Assembly (NCBI RefSeq): GCF_015832195.1
Contig: NC_052028.1
Location: 8,041,501 to 8,105,500, forward strand
Length of the DNA: 64,000 bases
Direction of reading: 5' to 3'
Origin: Motacilla alba alba
Taxonomy: Eukaryota; Chordata; Aves; Passeriformes; Motacillidae
In this document: positions 47,705 to 61,245 of the stretch, in pieces
Position numbering within the stretch: position 1 is the stretch's first letter
How the letters are laid out: the number at the start of each line of letters is the position of its first letter
The notes under the pieces: model-generated
The model's database searches: none
What the model was told of the DNA's origin: nothing
What the model saw: only the letters and a program-made list of their open reading frames with translations
Made by a program: the position numbers and the translations under genes

Positions 47705-48921
47705 CATCTGGTTAGTCACAGCAGGGAGAGGCAAGATGATTCACACTGGGTCTGAATCTGTAAATATTGTATAATATGCTTATAAATTTCTCATATTAGG
47801 ATTTGATTTGGTTTCTACCCTACTCTATAGACCAAATAAATGAATTAGTAAAACCTCAGTACACAAATTATCCTGGGTTTGCATTGCTTTGCAAACCTCT
47901 TCCACTGGCTGTTTTTAGGATTACCTCCAGAAGAAACATTGCCGTGACATCACATTTTGCTGGTCATTAAGGTTCAACAAGCTGGTCTTACCCAGACACA
48001 TTTGACATCTTCTCACCTCCCCAGAGTCAGGTGAAAGAATTATCCATCACCCAGTGAAAAAACCTCCATTTTCTGAATGCCAACTTAGACTTAGAGGAAA
48101 GCCAGTCTTGCTACTAAAATTGTTTATCTTAACAATTAACGACCTTAAGAGTTGTTAATGAACATGATTAAAGTAGTTCACAATTAATGAACCCAGAGAA
48201 TTCCTACAGCTCCCACATCAGTTCAGGGCAGGTGACTGGGATGAGGCTTCTGGCTTTTTAACCTGTGAAAAACACCACCAGGAGCTGGCTCTGCCTCTGG
48301 CCACCCTTGGTGTGACCCACCACTGCCCAGCTGCCACTGCGGGACATCTCAGGAGCTTGGTGTCCCTCAAAATGACATACCTCTAAGGATTGCAAGCTTA
48401 ATTAATGTCAACAAGAAAATGATTTCTAAAGCTGAGTACAAATGTTCATATCTCAGCTTTATTTTGTAACTGAAATAATTCAGGTTCTTAATGTAATTTA
48501 TAAATCCTCAGGACTTTTTGTGGGCTACTTCAAAGGACATTTTATTGTAAATTCTCTCCTAAATTACTAATGCTGTTTTTAAGTCATAAAAAGGCATAAT
48601 TATGTATCTAGCAGAATTTAGTACCTGAAGCACTCTTCTGTCATTACTCTTGATGGCCACAGGCTATGACTCCCCAAGGTAGGGCCCAACTTTACATTTG
48701 AAGCTAAACCTCATCTTATTGTGGAATTCAAAATAAATGTGTGACATGACACTCAGCTCTGGTGTGGTGGTAAAGACACTGCCTCACATCCCTATCTAGC
48801 CCATGTCATTGTGACTTTGAACAAATGTAAGAGAAAAACAGCTATTGAAATAATTAAATATTATGATACATTTTACTTTTCTTCAGCAACTGTGTCCATA
48901 AAATGCTATGGATGACATTTC

Positions 48922-49020
48922 ATAGAACGGTTTGGGTTGGAATAGATCTTCAAAGCTCATCTTGTCAACTCCTTCCCACGGGCAGGAACAACTTCCACTA
49001 GTCCAACTTGCTCAGAGCAG
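48922..49020 (-). mobile_element. CR1 LINE, truncated 3'-end fragment
   Basis: CATAGAACGGTTTGGGTTGG and CCCACGGGCAGGAACAACTT show a short minus-orientation CR1 end. Confidence 0.85.
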
Positions 49021-50102
49021 TTGATTATTTATATAATGAGAATGTGCCACAGAAAATAAAGCGTAACTTGAAAAAAACATTTAATGTCAGAGTTTGGGCC
49101 AGCTTCTAAGAGGATTAGAACTTCACAGAGACTACACTGTCCTGTTTCTGTGAAATACCTGCACGTTCCTCTCTGGAAGACTCAAGGAATGCCCCAGGGG
49201 AAGATGAGCATCATTTCCAGCAGCGGATTTGAGACCATCTGAGGATCAATTCAGATCTCCTGAACCTGAGATTTGGAGGCTGGGGCCGTGTCTGAGAGGC
49301 TGCCTCAATCCCTTTCTGAGCCCACTTAGGACCCTGAGTCACCCTGCCTGGCTTGGTGATCTGCTCCCAAGAACTGAGTAGAGAGAATCTTCAGGTGAGA
49401 AATTCCAAGCCACCTGCACTGGAAATGTCACATCTGGAGAGCCAAACTCTGTTCAGACAGCTGCTTAAACAATTACCTAAATTATACACAAAGTCCTCCC
49501 AAGAACGATACATATTTAAGAAAAGAAGCCCAGCTCTCTTACATGCATCTGTATCAAGCATATTCACATTGCTAATAAATTTGCTAAAAACTGTTTATAT
49601 TGACTTTTAACCAAAAACAGCTTTATAATGTACTTTATCCTAATGATCAATTTGTTTTCCTTTTTTTTAAAGGAAACAAAGCAACACATTTTCCATCACA
49701 AAATCCCATCACTGTCCTGCTACTAATCAGAGGGAGAACATTGAGTTTGTGCAGGAAGGGATAATTAATTCATTCTTGAAAGTACATGAATAAATATAAG
49801 TTGTGCAGTGCTTAATTATCTAATCTCCTGAGGGTAGTGATGGATTCATTATGTAAATAGGCATAAGTAGTCTATTTTAGAAAAAAGTTTACATAAAACC
49901 ATTTGTTTTCATTTTCAATTCCTATTTCCCACAGATTGAGAGCAATGTTGATATGATTAATTTCTGATAAAATATTCCCATGTTGTACCAAGAGTGTCCT
50001 GCTGAGACTGCAGCAGCCATGCATTTCCCCAGCCAATTTATTAATCTGCAAAGTAAAATTGCTAATGGTCTAACTGGCTCTCAGAATTCCTTAGGGAGTC
50101 AA

Positions 50103-50285
50103 AGAATCACAGAATGGTTTTAGTTGGAAGGGACTTTAAAGTTCATCTCATTCCACCCTCCCTGGGCAGGGACATCTTCCTCCAGACCAGGTTGTTTCAA
50201 GCCCCGTCCAGCCTGGCCTTGAACCCTTCCAGGGACGGGGCAGCCACAGGTGCTCTGGGCAACCTGTTCACACCAGTTCAACATG
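50103..50285 (-). mobile_element. CR1 LINE, 3'-end fragment
   Basis: AGAATCACAGAATGGTTTTA, GACCAGGTTGTTTCAAGCCC and CCTTCCAGGGACGGGGCAGC are minus-orientation CR1. It includes the open frame that starts near 50114. Confidence 0.9.
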
Positions 50286-51509
50286 AGACTCAAAAGACTT
50301 GTCTCTTTTTCTTAAAAGCAGTCAAAAATCACACTACAAGGTCCTCCTCTGCCTCTTTCCAAATAACTGTGGGAGAGCAGAATTAAAACCCCTCACTGAC
50401 CCCACCAAAAAATAAAGAACATTATGATTTTTTGGGGACAGATGTGAAATGTTGCAGCCACTCTCTGAGTTTCACATTTTCTATCCTACTGAGACTGTAA
50501 GACACAATTAGCATCAGTTGTTTCATTGCCACAAAAGCAATAGTTGTCTCTTTTAAAAGGTTTATTTCAGCATTTTTAGGAGTTAAAAAGTTTCTCCAAA
50601 TCCAGAAATTCCTTTGCTTTGAGACTGGGAACTCTTTAGCACGGGCAGGCTCTGTCAAAACAACAAGACTCTGAACAGTCACTATCTATATTTAAACTAC
50701 AGTATTTCAGAGTTTCAGAAAAAAAACCCATCCAAAGCCACTAAACTTATTTCTGTAACTCTTCTAAGTTACAACAGTGGAACTGATTTATACCTGATTT
50801 AAGGCAGAAGAAGATAGCTTCTAGTGGAGGATGTGGCACACCAAGTTTCTCCCTGGAGTGATTTTTTATGGATGCTCTATAAACCCCTAGGGTTTATCAT
50901 GGAAATACTGTCAGAACATTAAGTTCAACATGACTCGTGGGAACCACTAAGATGTGTACAGAAATTACTTCAAATATTGAGACAAGTCAGGCCATGGGAT
51001 ATTTGGGGTTCAAGAAACATTCACATATAATTTACAACCCCTGAGTCATCAAAAATGGCCTTATCAAACTGCTCTGATCTTTCACTCTCTGTCCATTTTC
51101 CTTTGAGTTCCTGGCCAGCATTATGCAATGAATGTGATGCATGGAAAAATGGATGAACCAGGAAACAATGATCCCAGAAACTAAACTTGCACTTCTTCTA
51201 AACCTCAGATTAAGGGTTGGTAAAAAAACCCCCAAGCATTTAAAATCAAGTATGCATTTTTCTTTCACATTCCCACATTTAGTGTGCTCGTAAACAACCA
51301 AATCAGGGCAAGCACACTTTCGGAGTTGTAAATAAGCAGTAGTAATGTTTTTCATGGAGCTTTCATTGCTTTCTATGGATGACCGCAAATTTAGCTACAC
51401 TGATTATCTGGATTTTGCATCTTTCCTGACTAAAGCTACATTCAGGATGCTTAATAAATGCAAGGACTCTGCTCTCCTGCGCTCCTGACAAATCCAAGAC
51501 ACAACCTGA

Positions 51510-51632
51510 CATGCTTCAGGTTGGATGGGGCTTGGAGCAAGCTGGTCTAGTGGAAGGTGTCCCTGCCCATGGCAATGGGGTTGGAACTGGATGATCTCTG
51601 AGGACCCTTCCAACCCAAACCAGCTGTGACGC
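51510..51632 (+). mobile_element. CR1 LINE, 3'-end fragment
   Basis: GGTTGGATGGGGCTTGGAGC, CTGGTCTAGTGGAAGGTGTC and CCTTCCAACCCAAACCAG are plus-orientation CR1. Confidence 0.9.
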
Positions 51633-53683
51633 ATTTCTTCTCACCCTGAGGTGCTGCTGGTCCTGCCCCAGCAGGTGACCAGTCCAATGTGTGCTGCAAT
51701 GATGTACAATCTGGAGAGGGCACAAACAGCACAAATTTGGCTAGTGCGAGGTTACAGTGAGGTTGCTCTGCAGCAACATTTATCCAGCTAACATCTTGCA
51801 TTTTCAAAACACATTAGTTGGTAAAAACTTTGGCATCAGCACTCTCACCATGTCCTTCCCTTATTCAGAACCACCCGACTGAAGTTAAGGAGGAAGTCAT
51901 GTGCAGAGGAACAGCAAAGAAAAGGTAGTTCAATGACATTTCTTTCTGGAGAGGACGGTGCAGGGAAAGCAGAAAGCAAAGTACAGTTCCTAAAGGAAAC
52001 CCATGGTTTCCTGCTATCAGCAGGAAACACAGCATTGTTTTTTGTGGGCAGGTTTTGTCCTGCTTGAACCCTCCTCTGCAGAAACCCTTGTAGAGAAGAC
52101 CCTTTAACTGGCTAATTCATCAGAACTCCAGCGCAATGCTGGGCAGGCAGCTGGGACCTTGGGACAAGATTTGGAATCAAGGTAGGCAACAAAAGGTTTG
52201 GAAAGGACCAGTAAGGAATGGGTAAGTACAGCCACCAAAGTGGCTTCTTCAGTGGAGCACAAATCTCTGCCAAGAGCTCCAGAGAGAGTGCCAAGCTGTA
52301 GTCATTGCAGGAGCAGCAGATTTAATTTGTCTAGACAGTTAAACCCTACTCTGCCTCAATTTCCCCCACATGAAACCTCTCCAGGACATTCTAGGAATAA
52401 GGTGTCTGAAAAGATTTCTTGGAACCATGATAATAGGGGTCACGCAAATACCCACAAGCATGTTGGATTTCTTATTAAAGCCCCTCTGAGGTTCACAGAT
52501 AAAATCCACATATAAAACTGAAATTTAATTACACCAAAATACTTTGAAGCTGAGATTTGAAGCCTCTGCTGCAAGAAACTTGAATTCCAGTAAAAAAAGT
52601 GGTAAATGCTGCATCCTTGAAAGTAACGGGAAAAACAAATCACCTGGACTACAATATTAAAAAGCATATTGAAAAGCAAGATATGCTGGCAAAATGTGGC
52701 CAGCTGTACTTTGTGTACCAACCCAGCAACAGCATCTTGAAACTTTTACATCTGCAGAACAAAATGATTTATGGAAGCTGTTCTTTATCATTCAGGCTTA
52801 TAAGTCTTATGTCACATAAAACCCCTTGGCACTGGAAGAACATTCTGATTGTGATGGGAAGCGGCTGCAGGAGCGGGGAGCAGTGACAGCCTCCATCACC
52901 TGGGCTGCCCAGCACCCTTCTCATTCTGTTGGCGTACACCAGGTTTGCACAGAACAGACGGGATTTAGTTGGAGAGCAGCTATTCAACAATTTTATTTTT
53001 CTTATCTTATATCCTCAACCTTATTTTCAACTATTCAAATGCAGCTCTGAAGGCAGAAATGATTCATTGCTCCCTGGATTTTTCTGTAACACCCTTCACC
53101 ATTAAATCGTCTTCAGAAATGCTCGTGAGCACCTTTGACATGTTTGCTTTAGCTGAGTTATATGGCCTCAGAGAGGGATTATTTTCCATAAAGAACTTTT
53201 TAGCCCTTCTGCCTCATTTCTGCTCAGCATGCTCTCAGCTCTGACCTGTCCAAAATCTCCCACTCCTGCTGAGCTTCAGTCACCCCCCCTCACTGACTGT
53301 AGCTGTGACTGACAGCCCTCACCAGTCATCCCACAGACAGCTGGTGTCCATCTCCCTTCCCCACAGCCACTGCAGAGCTCTTGCATCACCTCTGGATTTG
53401 AAGCCTCCCAGGACCAGCAGAGGCTGATGGAACAAACATGGCCTGGTCCTGCTCCTGCCTCTGCAGGGACAGCCCCCACCACTTCTCAGCAAAGGAATTT
53501 CTCTGCCAAAACCAGAGAAGCTTTTCCCCGAGTCTGTGCAATCTGCACCTGAGTTTGCATCTCAGAACTTGGCCTACTTGTGCTGTGCCAAATCCCCAGT
53601 GCTCAGCCCACCTCTGCTCTCCAGACCACCAGCCTGCTTCAACATGTGTTTCATCAACTCTTCCAACCAACAGCATTTAAAAT

Positions 53684-53835
53684 CATAGAACCATAGAACC
53701 ACAGAATGGTTTGGGTTGGAAGAGACCTCAAAGAGCACCCAGTTCCACCCTCCCTGCACCTTTCACCATCCAGCTTGATCTTGAACATTTCCAGTGACTG
53801 GGCAGCTACAGCTTCTCTCTAACAGGCACATTTCC
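53684..53835 (-). mobile_element. CR1 LINE, 3'-end fragment with repeated tail
   Basis: ATCATAGAACCATAGAACCA and CAGAATGGTTTGGGTTGGAA show the 8-bp tail repeat and terminus in minus orientation, followed by GAACATTTCCAGTGACTGGG. Confidence 0.92.
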
Positions 53836-54526
53836 ATTCCTTCTTCCTATGAAAACGGTCTTTTAATCTTTTTTCCTATATTTTAATTGTTTCCTTCACA
53901 GCTGCCATTAATTGTATCTCGTTATCTCTTTGTGTGTGACATTAAATGGCTCTGTGCTACCCACCACCTTCTCCCAATACAAGCAAACAGCAGAGAGATT
54001 TCTCTTGTACTGAAAGAACAGGATCCTAGATCTCACCATTTTGGTGAGGGCTGCTAATATTGACTTTTTAGGCCAATTGCAGTAGATACATGCCTTGTTT
54101 ACATTTAATGATCACAAATTAAAATCAGCTCAACGAACGGAACATTTGAGGAATTCACAGTGCACTATATATAATGAATTACTGTTGATTAAGTCTATAA
54201 ATTAAATATAAACACAATCTTTAAATGTACATTTAATTTAAAACATACCAGAAACCCACTGGGACAAATGAAAGACTGTTTAATGCTAAGTTATTTGCCA
54301 GTATAGCCACCATATGCCAAACACCACAAATAACAGTATTCATCACATCAAGAGTCTGGAGACAGTTTCTTTTTAAGATCTTTAGCACAGCACTCATCAC
54401 AAATATTGTCAGCCAGATGCTCTGTTTTCCCAAGAAAATAATGCATGCTTAATGTGAAGAAGAGCCCAGAAATTCTTTCACACTGCATGACCATGTATAC
54501 ATCACAACAACCATACCACAGGAATT

Positions 54527-54561
54527 GTTAAATGGTGTTAAATGGTTAAATTGTTAAATGG
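54527..54561. repeat. Short GTTAAATGG direct repeats, three copies
   Basis: The 9-mer GTTAAATGG occurs at 54527, 54537 and 54553 with unequal spacers. It is low-complexity and of unknown significance. Confidence 0.75.
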
Positions 54562-57500
54562 AAACCATCTCCTCAGAGATGGCACCTGCCTGAACACGAG
54601 CTTTCCTCACCTGCTCCAACCAGCTCTTCCTCTGGGTCTACTTTATGAAGAGACACAGAAGCAACATCCACAATTTATTTATTTACCCACCAAAGGTCAT
54701 ATACAAATTAGTACATCATAAAGAGCCAAAAGACCAGCCCTGATGGCTCAATTGCTTTTGAAACATCTTATTGTCAAACCTTGGTGACAAGAAAACTACT
54801 GAAATCAACATTAAAGTGTAGTTACTGCTCACCATGGTAATGTCAAAGTTAAAAATTTCCAGTGCAAACCCCTCAGCCAATACAAGTATTAATAAGATCA
54901 GTGGTTGACTTGTAGATGCCAGTATTTATTATCCATTCTGTAAATTATGGCTTTGCTAATGAAATGATTTTCACAAACACAACATGACATTCATTCACTA
55001 AGATATCACACATACCTGCAGGGCACGCAGTGAAAAGCCTTCTGCTGTATTTCAATTGATGCACAGTCCTTTGTGGCTTATACCCCTTCAAAGTAATCAA
55101 ATTCTACATTTTTAATTTGGTAAACAATTAATGGTAATTTATGGAGTTCTTATTTCATTAGTCCCAATGCTGTTACAATGCCACACATGATGCCTGACAA
55201 GGTTTGGTTTGGATTCTACATGTGAGCCACAGACATCAAAAGGGCCCAACCAAGGCCAGGGCTTCACATGGCAAAGCTGTGTTCAAAAATATATGAAAAA
55301 TATTTTAGAAATGCAGTTCATGCCCTAGAGAGCTGCAATGAAAATATGCAACAAAGCCAGAAGACGGAATGGGAAATCAAGGCATAGTTAGAGAAAATTA
55401 CTTAGGTTGAGCAGAGCAAACCTTGTCTCCCTACTCCTGAGCTATACTGACAAACCTCCAAAAATGCATAAACTAGTGTGGGAAAAATTGTTTCTTCTTG
55501 CTGAATTCTGTTTTTGTGTCTTTTCACTCTGGTGACCAACTCAGATACCAGTATTTGGGATTTCTCTGTCTCTGGCAGGACCCCAGGTGAATGAGTGAAT
55601 GTTCCTGTCAGTGGAACACACAGAGTGCTCCTGTCAATAATTCTAGATGGAAGGGATTTAATAAGCATTAGCTAGATTATGCTGTTTAAACAGGTGACAT
55701 GAATATTCTTTCATTTGTCTTATGCCATCTTTTGTCAAAACCCTAATTTCTCTATCTTGTCCGCTATTTTCTCCCTTCCCCTCCCTAATACTCCATTGAG
55801 CAAGGCAGCAAAATGCCAACACATGGAATTGAAAAGATTGCCTCTGATCCTACAAAAAGGGCATCCTGTAAGTGAAAATGCCTCCAACTAGTGCCAAAAA
55901 CTGAGAGACACTGCTTTTTAGTCCAGGTCAGATCAAGAAGGATGTAATTTTCCACCCTGATTTCATTATAAGAAGGAGATGACAGTGCTCCTGCCATGAG
56001 TCAGGCAAACCTCACCTCCAGCCATGGGCAGGATGAACTTTTCAGGAAAAATCCCCCAGACATTCTGCAAAGCAGAGCTTGGATTACACAGGCTCACAGC
56101 ACAACAGGGTTGTGGTAATGCTTGATAAAACTCACCAGATAGGTTGGAACAAAAATGTAGGATGAAGCCTGTACCTGTTCCTGAAAATTAAAAGCATCAG
56201 TGGTACCTCAAGGTGTGCACCAAGAGCTGACTTCCACAGGCATCCCTGTTCTTTACTCTACCCAAAGCTATCCCTGTAATTTAAATCCCCCTGCTGAAGA
56301 GATGACTGTCTCACTTAATGCACTGCAAATCAGCAAAACTCAGTGTAAACCAAGAGCAATGTGGATATAGGAAACATCAAGGATGAAGTCAGGGACATAC
56401 TGTAAAAAAAGGCTCTTAATGATTCAGAGTAATATATTTCAGACACTTAAGCAAACAAAACATTCATAAACTGCAGCAGAACTGCTCATTTCAGGCTGAA
56501 TGAGGCCTCTAATCCCAAGTTATGGAAGACAGTGATTGAAGGAAGGAGAAAAGCCAAGGACACTAACACAGAGCCAACAGTGCTCCCCAATATTTTCATG
56601 CAGAGAGGCACAGAAATGCTGATCTTTTGTGATGCTGCCTACTATGGTGTGGACACCTGGTTAGGCTACTTTTTCCTACCTTCTTCTCTTAGGAATTCAC
56701 TCAATTCTTCACTCACCTGAGGGAGTGAACTGCTCACTGGAATTTGCTGTGTGTTTGAGGGTAAAGCATCCTTATCTGCTGCAGGGTTACAGAGGTTGGT
56801 AAAAAGCACAGAGATCCCTTCTTCCTAATCTCCCATTAATCTAAGGCACATCAGCCCTGTACGTGCTTGAAGACCACTCCAAGGAGAAGTCTGGCTGCCA
56901 TACCTGCCAGAGCACTGCTTGTGCAGGACAGGAAAAACCTGCCTGGGACAGTATCTTGAGGACACAGCCTTGGGGACACTTCAGGTCTAAAGCAGCCTCA
57001 CTTCAGGACTATGTGGATCATATCACTGAATCTTATGGTTTGCTGCAACTTGCTGTGGGACACACAAACCTGCACTTGCTCAAGGCATGAACAGCATCCA
57101 ATGTCCAAGAACTCAAAAGAGTATTTCATGAGAAAAGAGGATGTGAGCTGTTTATGCTTGATGATCAACACTGAGTGGGAGAAGCTGGCATTTACCCAGG
57201 ATGACAAGGTTAACAACCCTTCTATTACAAAAAATTTTATGGGTGAATCTGAAATGACTGCAGATGGTCAGGTGTTGATTTTGCATGTCCTTTGAAAGAC
57301 AGTACTGTCAGCAAAACAGTGCCTTCTAACCAAATTTTGAAGTTCAATACTCTGTCAGCAAGGAAGTGTGTTGGCTCTTTAACTGACTCATCAAAATACT
57401 GTTTCTTTAGTTACCTCTAGTGACTTTCCATTTGAGTACTGCTCTGTGGCTGGCTCACCAGGATAAGAATATCTACACAATTTTTTTTTTCTCTCCCCAG

Positions 57501-59324
57501 TAATATTCCTTTATGGAAAGAATGTAAAATCCTTGCTTTACAGATGGTGAGGTGAAGCAGAGACAGACATTATTTAGCTGCAGTTACACAGCATATCTGA
57601 ACCAGAACCAGACACATGCCTTATTTCCCAAGGTTACTCTTCCAGCCTCTCCAAGATTACTTTATAATCCCATTATGGGCGGAAGAGCAATGTACACACA
57701 GCTGCCTCCTTGGATTGCTCCTCTTAAAGTGTGAGCAAGGTGTGAGTTCTCAGTGATCGTCATGCCCTGTTTTGGCCACGGCTCCTGTGGGGGTTTGCAG
57801 AAGGGCAGAGTGGGGACAGCTACCATTGAACCTGAAAAAACAGCCTCAGAGGAGACTGGGGGCTGGGCTGAAATACACAACCACTGAACTAACAGCCAAC
57901 ACCACAAGAAATGCCAGCTTAACACCTTCTGCACCTTCATGCTGTTACATTACACTTATAAGTCACCTGAGCTGGTATTGCTGGAGTCTTTTGATCCTTG
58001 CTCAGCTTTTCTATGTGCTCTGAAGACAAGCTCCCCCTCCCAAGAGAAAAACAGGATGTGCCATCCCATGGCAATATTGTCTGTGGGACAAGAACAACAA
58101 ATCACCTTCTTTGCTGCGCTGACACCTTTCCTGCTTTTTTTCTACTTCAGCTAGAAGCTTTTCTTCATCCCCAGTTTTCACTGAGAAGACGGCCCTGTGT
58201 CCCAGGGAGGGTGGTGTCCCAGCAGCACGGCAGTAGGGTGCTCTGCTCCTCCTGGGCTCCCTCCTAGCCTCCTCATTCCAGTATTGGTATCACATTTATC
58301 ACTGAGTGATGCACAGAAACAGAAAATACAATAGACTAACTCATTTATTTCCACTTGTTATTGATGACCTTTCATGACTTTCTCAACTCCGCCTTGCTCT
58401 AACACTCATGAGTTATGGGGTCATCCATAACTCAAGGAAATAAATGAAGTTTCCCATCAGCCTTTTGTATATCCCCATTTATTACCTTTTTTATGACCAA
58501 CCTTTAAAGTTTTATCCCCTAGTATCTTGTTTTACAGTGGTGTAACATTCAGATGCAGGGATGTATATGAATCAGGCCAAAGCATTTTCATTGGGTTGGG
58601 TTTCACTGGAGAAGAGCTATGGTCATCCACAGATACAAGGGCTACTTTTTCCACACCATCAGAACATGTCTGAGCTTCTACAATGAAATTATGCCAATGC
58701 TCAGGCTCCTTTGTTTCTACTAAATGAGGTACAGTGGCTTTTTATGATTAATTCACCTCAAGATCATTTGTGGAACAAGCTTATCCACAGAAATAACAAT
58801 ATGCATCATATAAATTATTGGTTCAAAGGTTTGGAGATGTTTGAGAGCTACTGCTAGAGGGTAAGATGTGTATACAGTGTTGCCTACAACATGCTGAAAA
58901 TAATCCTTTAAAAAACTTCAGCTGCAGCATTTCTGAGCAAGTGCAGTGCTGCTTTACAGAATAACTTTTGTCTTTGACCAGTCAGTAAATGTCAGAATAC
59001 TTCAATCAGATGGCATAGTACGTCTCAAGGTAATACTTAAAATTCTTTGTCTGTATATATCACAGGAATTCCTGTGCCCTAGGTGCTTCAACGACCAGTT
59101 CTGTGGGACAGGGCTGCCTCTGTGTACACCCTCATGGCTGTGCCAATTCCCACACAGGTACTGCAGTTCCCTTGGGACCATGATCATAAATCATGAATTA
59201 AGCCATGGCCAGTGCTGTCCTGGGAACAGCCATCCATGAGGTTGTGGGAAGAAATGTGGAGCTGGACTTGCTGACTTGGGGCAAGTGATGTCCCTTCTCC
59301 ATGCAACAGAAAACCACTAAGGTC

Positions 59325-59600
59325 TAGAATAATGGAATTGTTAAGATTGGAAAAGACCTCTGAGATCAAGCCCAAATGTCAACCCAGCACCACTATAATA
59401 TTTACCACTAAACCATGTTCACCCTACTCACATGCTTTTTGAACCCTTTCAGGAATAGTGACCCCACGACTTTCCTGGGGCGCCTGTTCCAGGGTTTGAC
59501 AACCCTTTCCATTAATAACTTTCCTCTAATAACTAATCCAAACCTGTCCTGGCGCAACTTGAGGTCACTGAGGTCAAGCAGTTACCTCAAGAGTGGCCAC
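59325..59600 (-). mobile_element. CR1 LINE, 3' fragment (about 275 bp)
   Basis: AATAATGGAATTGTTAAGAT, GAATAGTGACCCCACGACTT and GGCGCCTGTTCCAGGGTTTG, then AACCTGTCCTGGCGCAACTT, match minus-orientation CR1 of a different subfamily from the short copies. Confidence 0.85.
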
Positions 59601-60867
59601 AGATTAAACCATGAAGAAGACTAGAGGTGTCTTCCAGAAGTCTTGTGTGACAAAGAAAATGCAGGTGCAGAAATCAGGTACTGCTCAGTGCAGGCAAAGG
59701 TGAAATAACCAGCCCCAAGCACAGACCCCATGGCAGGAGCAGCTGCTGACTGAGGCACTTGTGCAATTCTCAGCAGGATGTGAGGGTTAATTTATTCATC
59801 TATTTTGAACAGAAACCTGTAAGACCACCAGTTAGTGCACAGCAAGAAAGTCAAAGCAAAACTATTATGCCATAAGAAAACAAACAAAACATTGTGGCTT
59901 GTCTTTTTGATTGCTATCTGTATACAGTCACAGCAAGGAGCAGTGTCACAGCTCCATCAAACAGATACTACAGCCCCAGAACCAGCCCAAGACCAGACAG
60001 GTTGAGGGTAGGGCATAAATAAAGGACATTTCCTCTTAACTTGTGAGGAAAATACTGAAACTGCCCACTGAGGCTTTCAAAAAGTGAAAGAATTGGAGAC
60101 CTGATAATACTGATATATTGCCACACTTTCAAGGAGTAAGAGAGTGCTATAATAAGGAAATATGGTCAGACTTCAGAACTCAGAGCAGCTTCACAAAATA
60201 AACCAAACAGACCTTCAAGAATATTTTTCAGGCAATTAACTGAAAGCCAAGAATATGGAAGGAGCACTGCCTTCTTTGCAAAGGGAAGGCTAGAAAAGAA
60301 ATTGAAAAGACAAGAAATTGTCTCTGAATCAGCTCAGGGGACTCCCTTCTACTGACTTTGTGGAAAATAATTTACTCTACAAATTCAAATGTAATGTCCT
60401 TCCTTGGACCCAAATGAAGGTTCACCCTACCTGGACTGCAGGGAGCTCCCCAACCCCGTTCATGCTCAAGGGCTTATTCCACATAGATCAGAAGGTGGAT
60501 GAAAAGAGGGGACAGGGGACTTGTGCCAACCTTGAACCATGCCTGTGACCTCATCCTAGAAAAAGAATGGAAGAACCATGATCCCCTTCCTGAAAGGATT
60601 GAAAATGAAAGAATACCATGTGCTTAAATAACCACAGCTCTTGGGAACAAAGACCAGGAACACGATCCTCTTCACATAAGAAGTTCCCATTGCAGGTCAC
60701 ACTTGTTTCACTTGTACTGGGAAAAAGCATTTCCTCAAGTACCCTTTCTTTGCAAAACTGTTCCTTGCTTTGCCATCCAGCAGCTTCCTAAGTAACATCT
60801 CCCTGCAAGTCCAGGCAGCAAGGGTCTGGAGGAGCTGAGCAGCAGAGGACACAGCTTGCTGAAGACT

Positions 60868-61245
60868 TTATTGACAGTAGGGTAGAAGTCTTTTACAATC
60901 CCTTACAGGTGAATGGGGAAAACTCAGTAACATTCACTATCATTATTGAGTATAGTTATTAGCTTTGAACGTTTTCTAAAGTAAGCCTGTCATTAAGACG
61001 AATGTCTTGGTAATGGTAGGAATTTCCCAACTGAAGCATTAAAAATCCCGTAATGCCTGCATCATTAGCTGACTTGGAAGGCTCCTCCACCCTCTCCAGC
61101 TCCAAGTCACAATGATCAGTGCCACCTCCAACTCCATTCATCTGCTCCACATCCACCCTGGCGCCTTTCCCATCATGATTCCTACTCTCCACAAAGCCTC
61201 TCATGGCTCTGCTTGTCTGGGTCCTTTCTGTCTGTCGACAAAAAG
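60868..61245 (-). other. Unidentified terminal-exon-like open frame with poly(A) signal
   Basis: On the minus strand an open frame runs from an acceptor-like GTGCAG near 61246 through an ATG at 61204 to a stop near 60959. Then AATAAA occurs at 60873-60868, followed by a GT-rich stretch. The frame includes MRGFVESRNHDGKGARVDVE and EEPSKSANDAGITGFLMLQL, which I do not recognise. It lies in the FSTL4 upstream intron, on the same strand. It could be a lncRNA 3' exon, a retrocopy remnant or chance. Confidence 0.25.

Noticed and set aside
50880..50896. TAAACCC/GGGTTTA small palindrome
   Set aside because: A 7-bp stem with a 3-nt loop is expected by chance several times in a window of this size.
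51032..51388. 118-codon minus-strand frame
   Set aside because: It has no recognised domain, and length alone is not significant in a 64-kb window.
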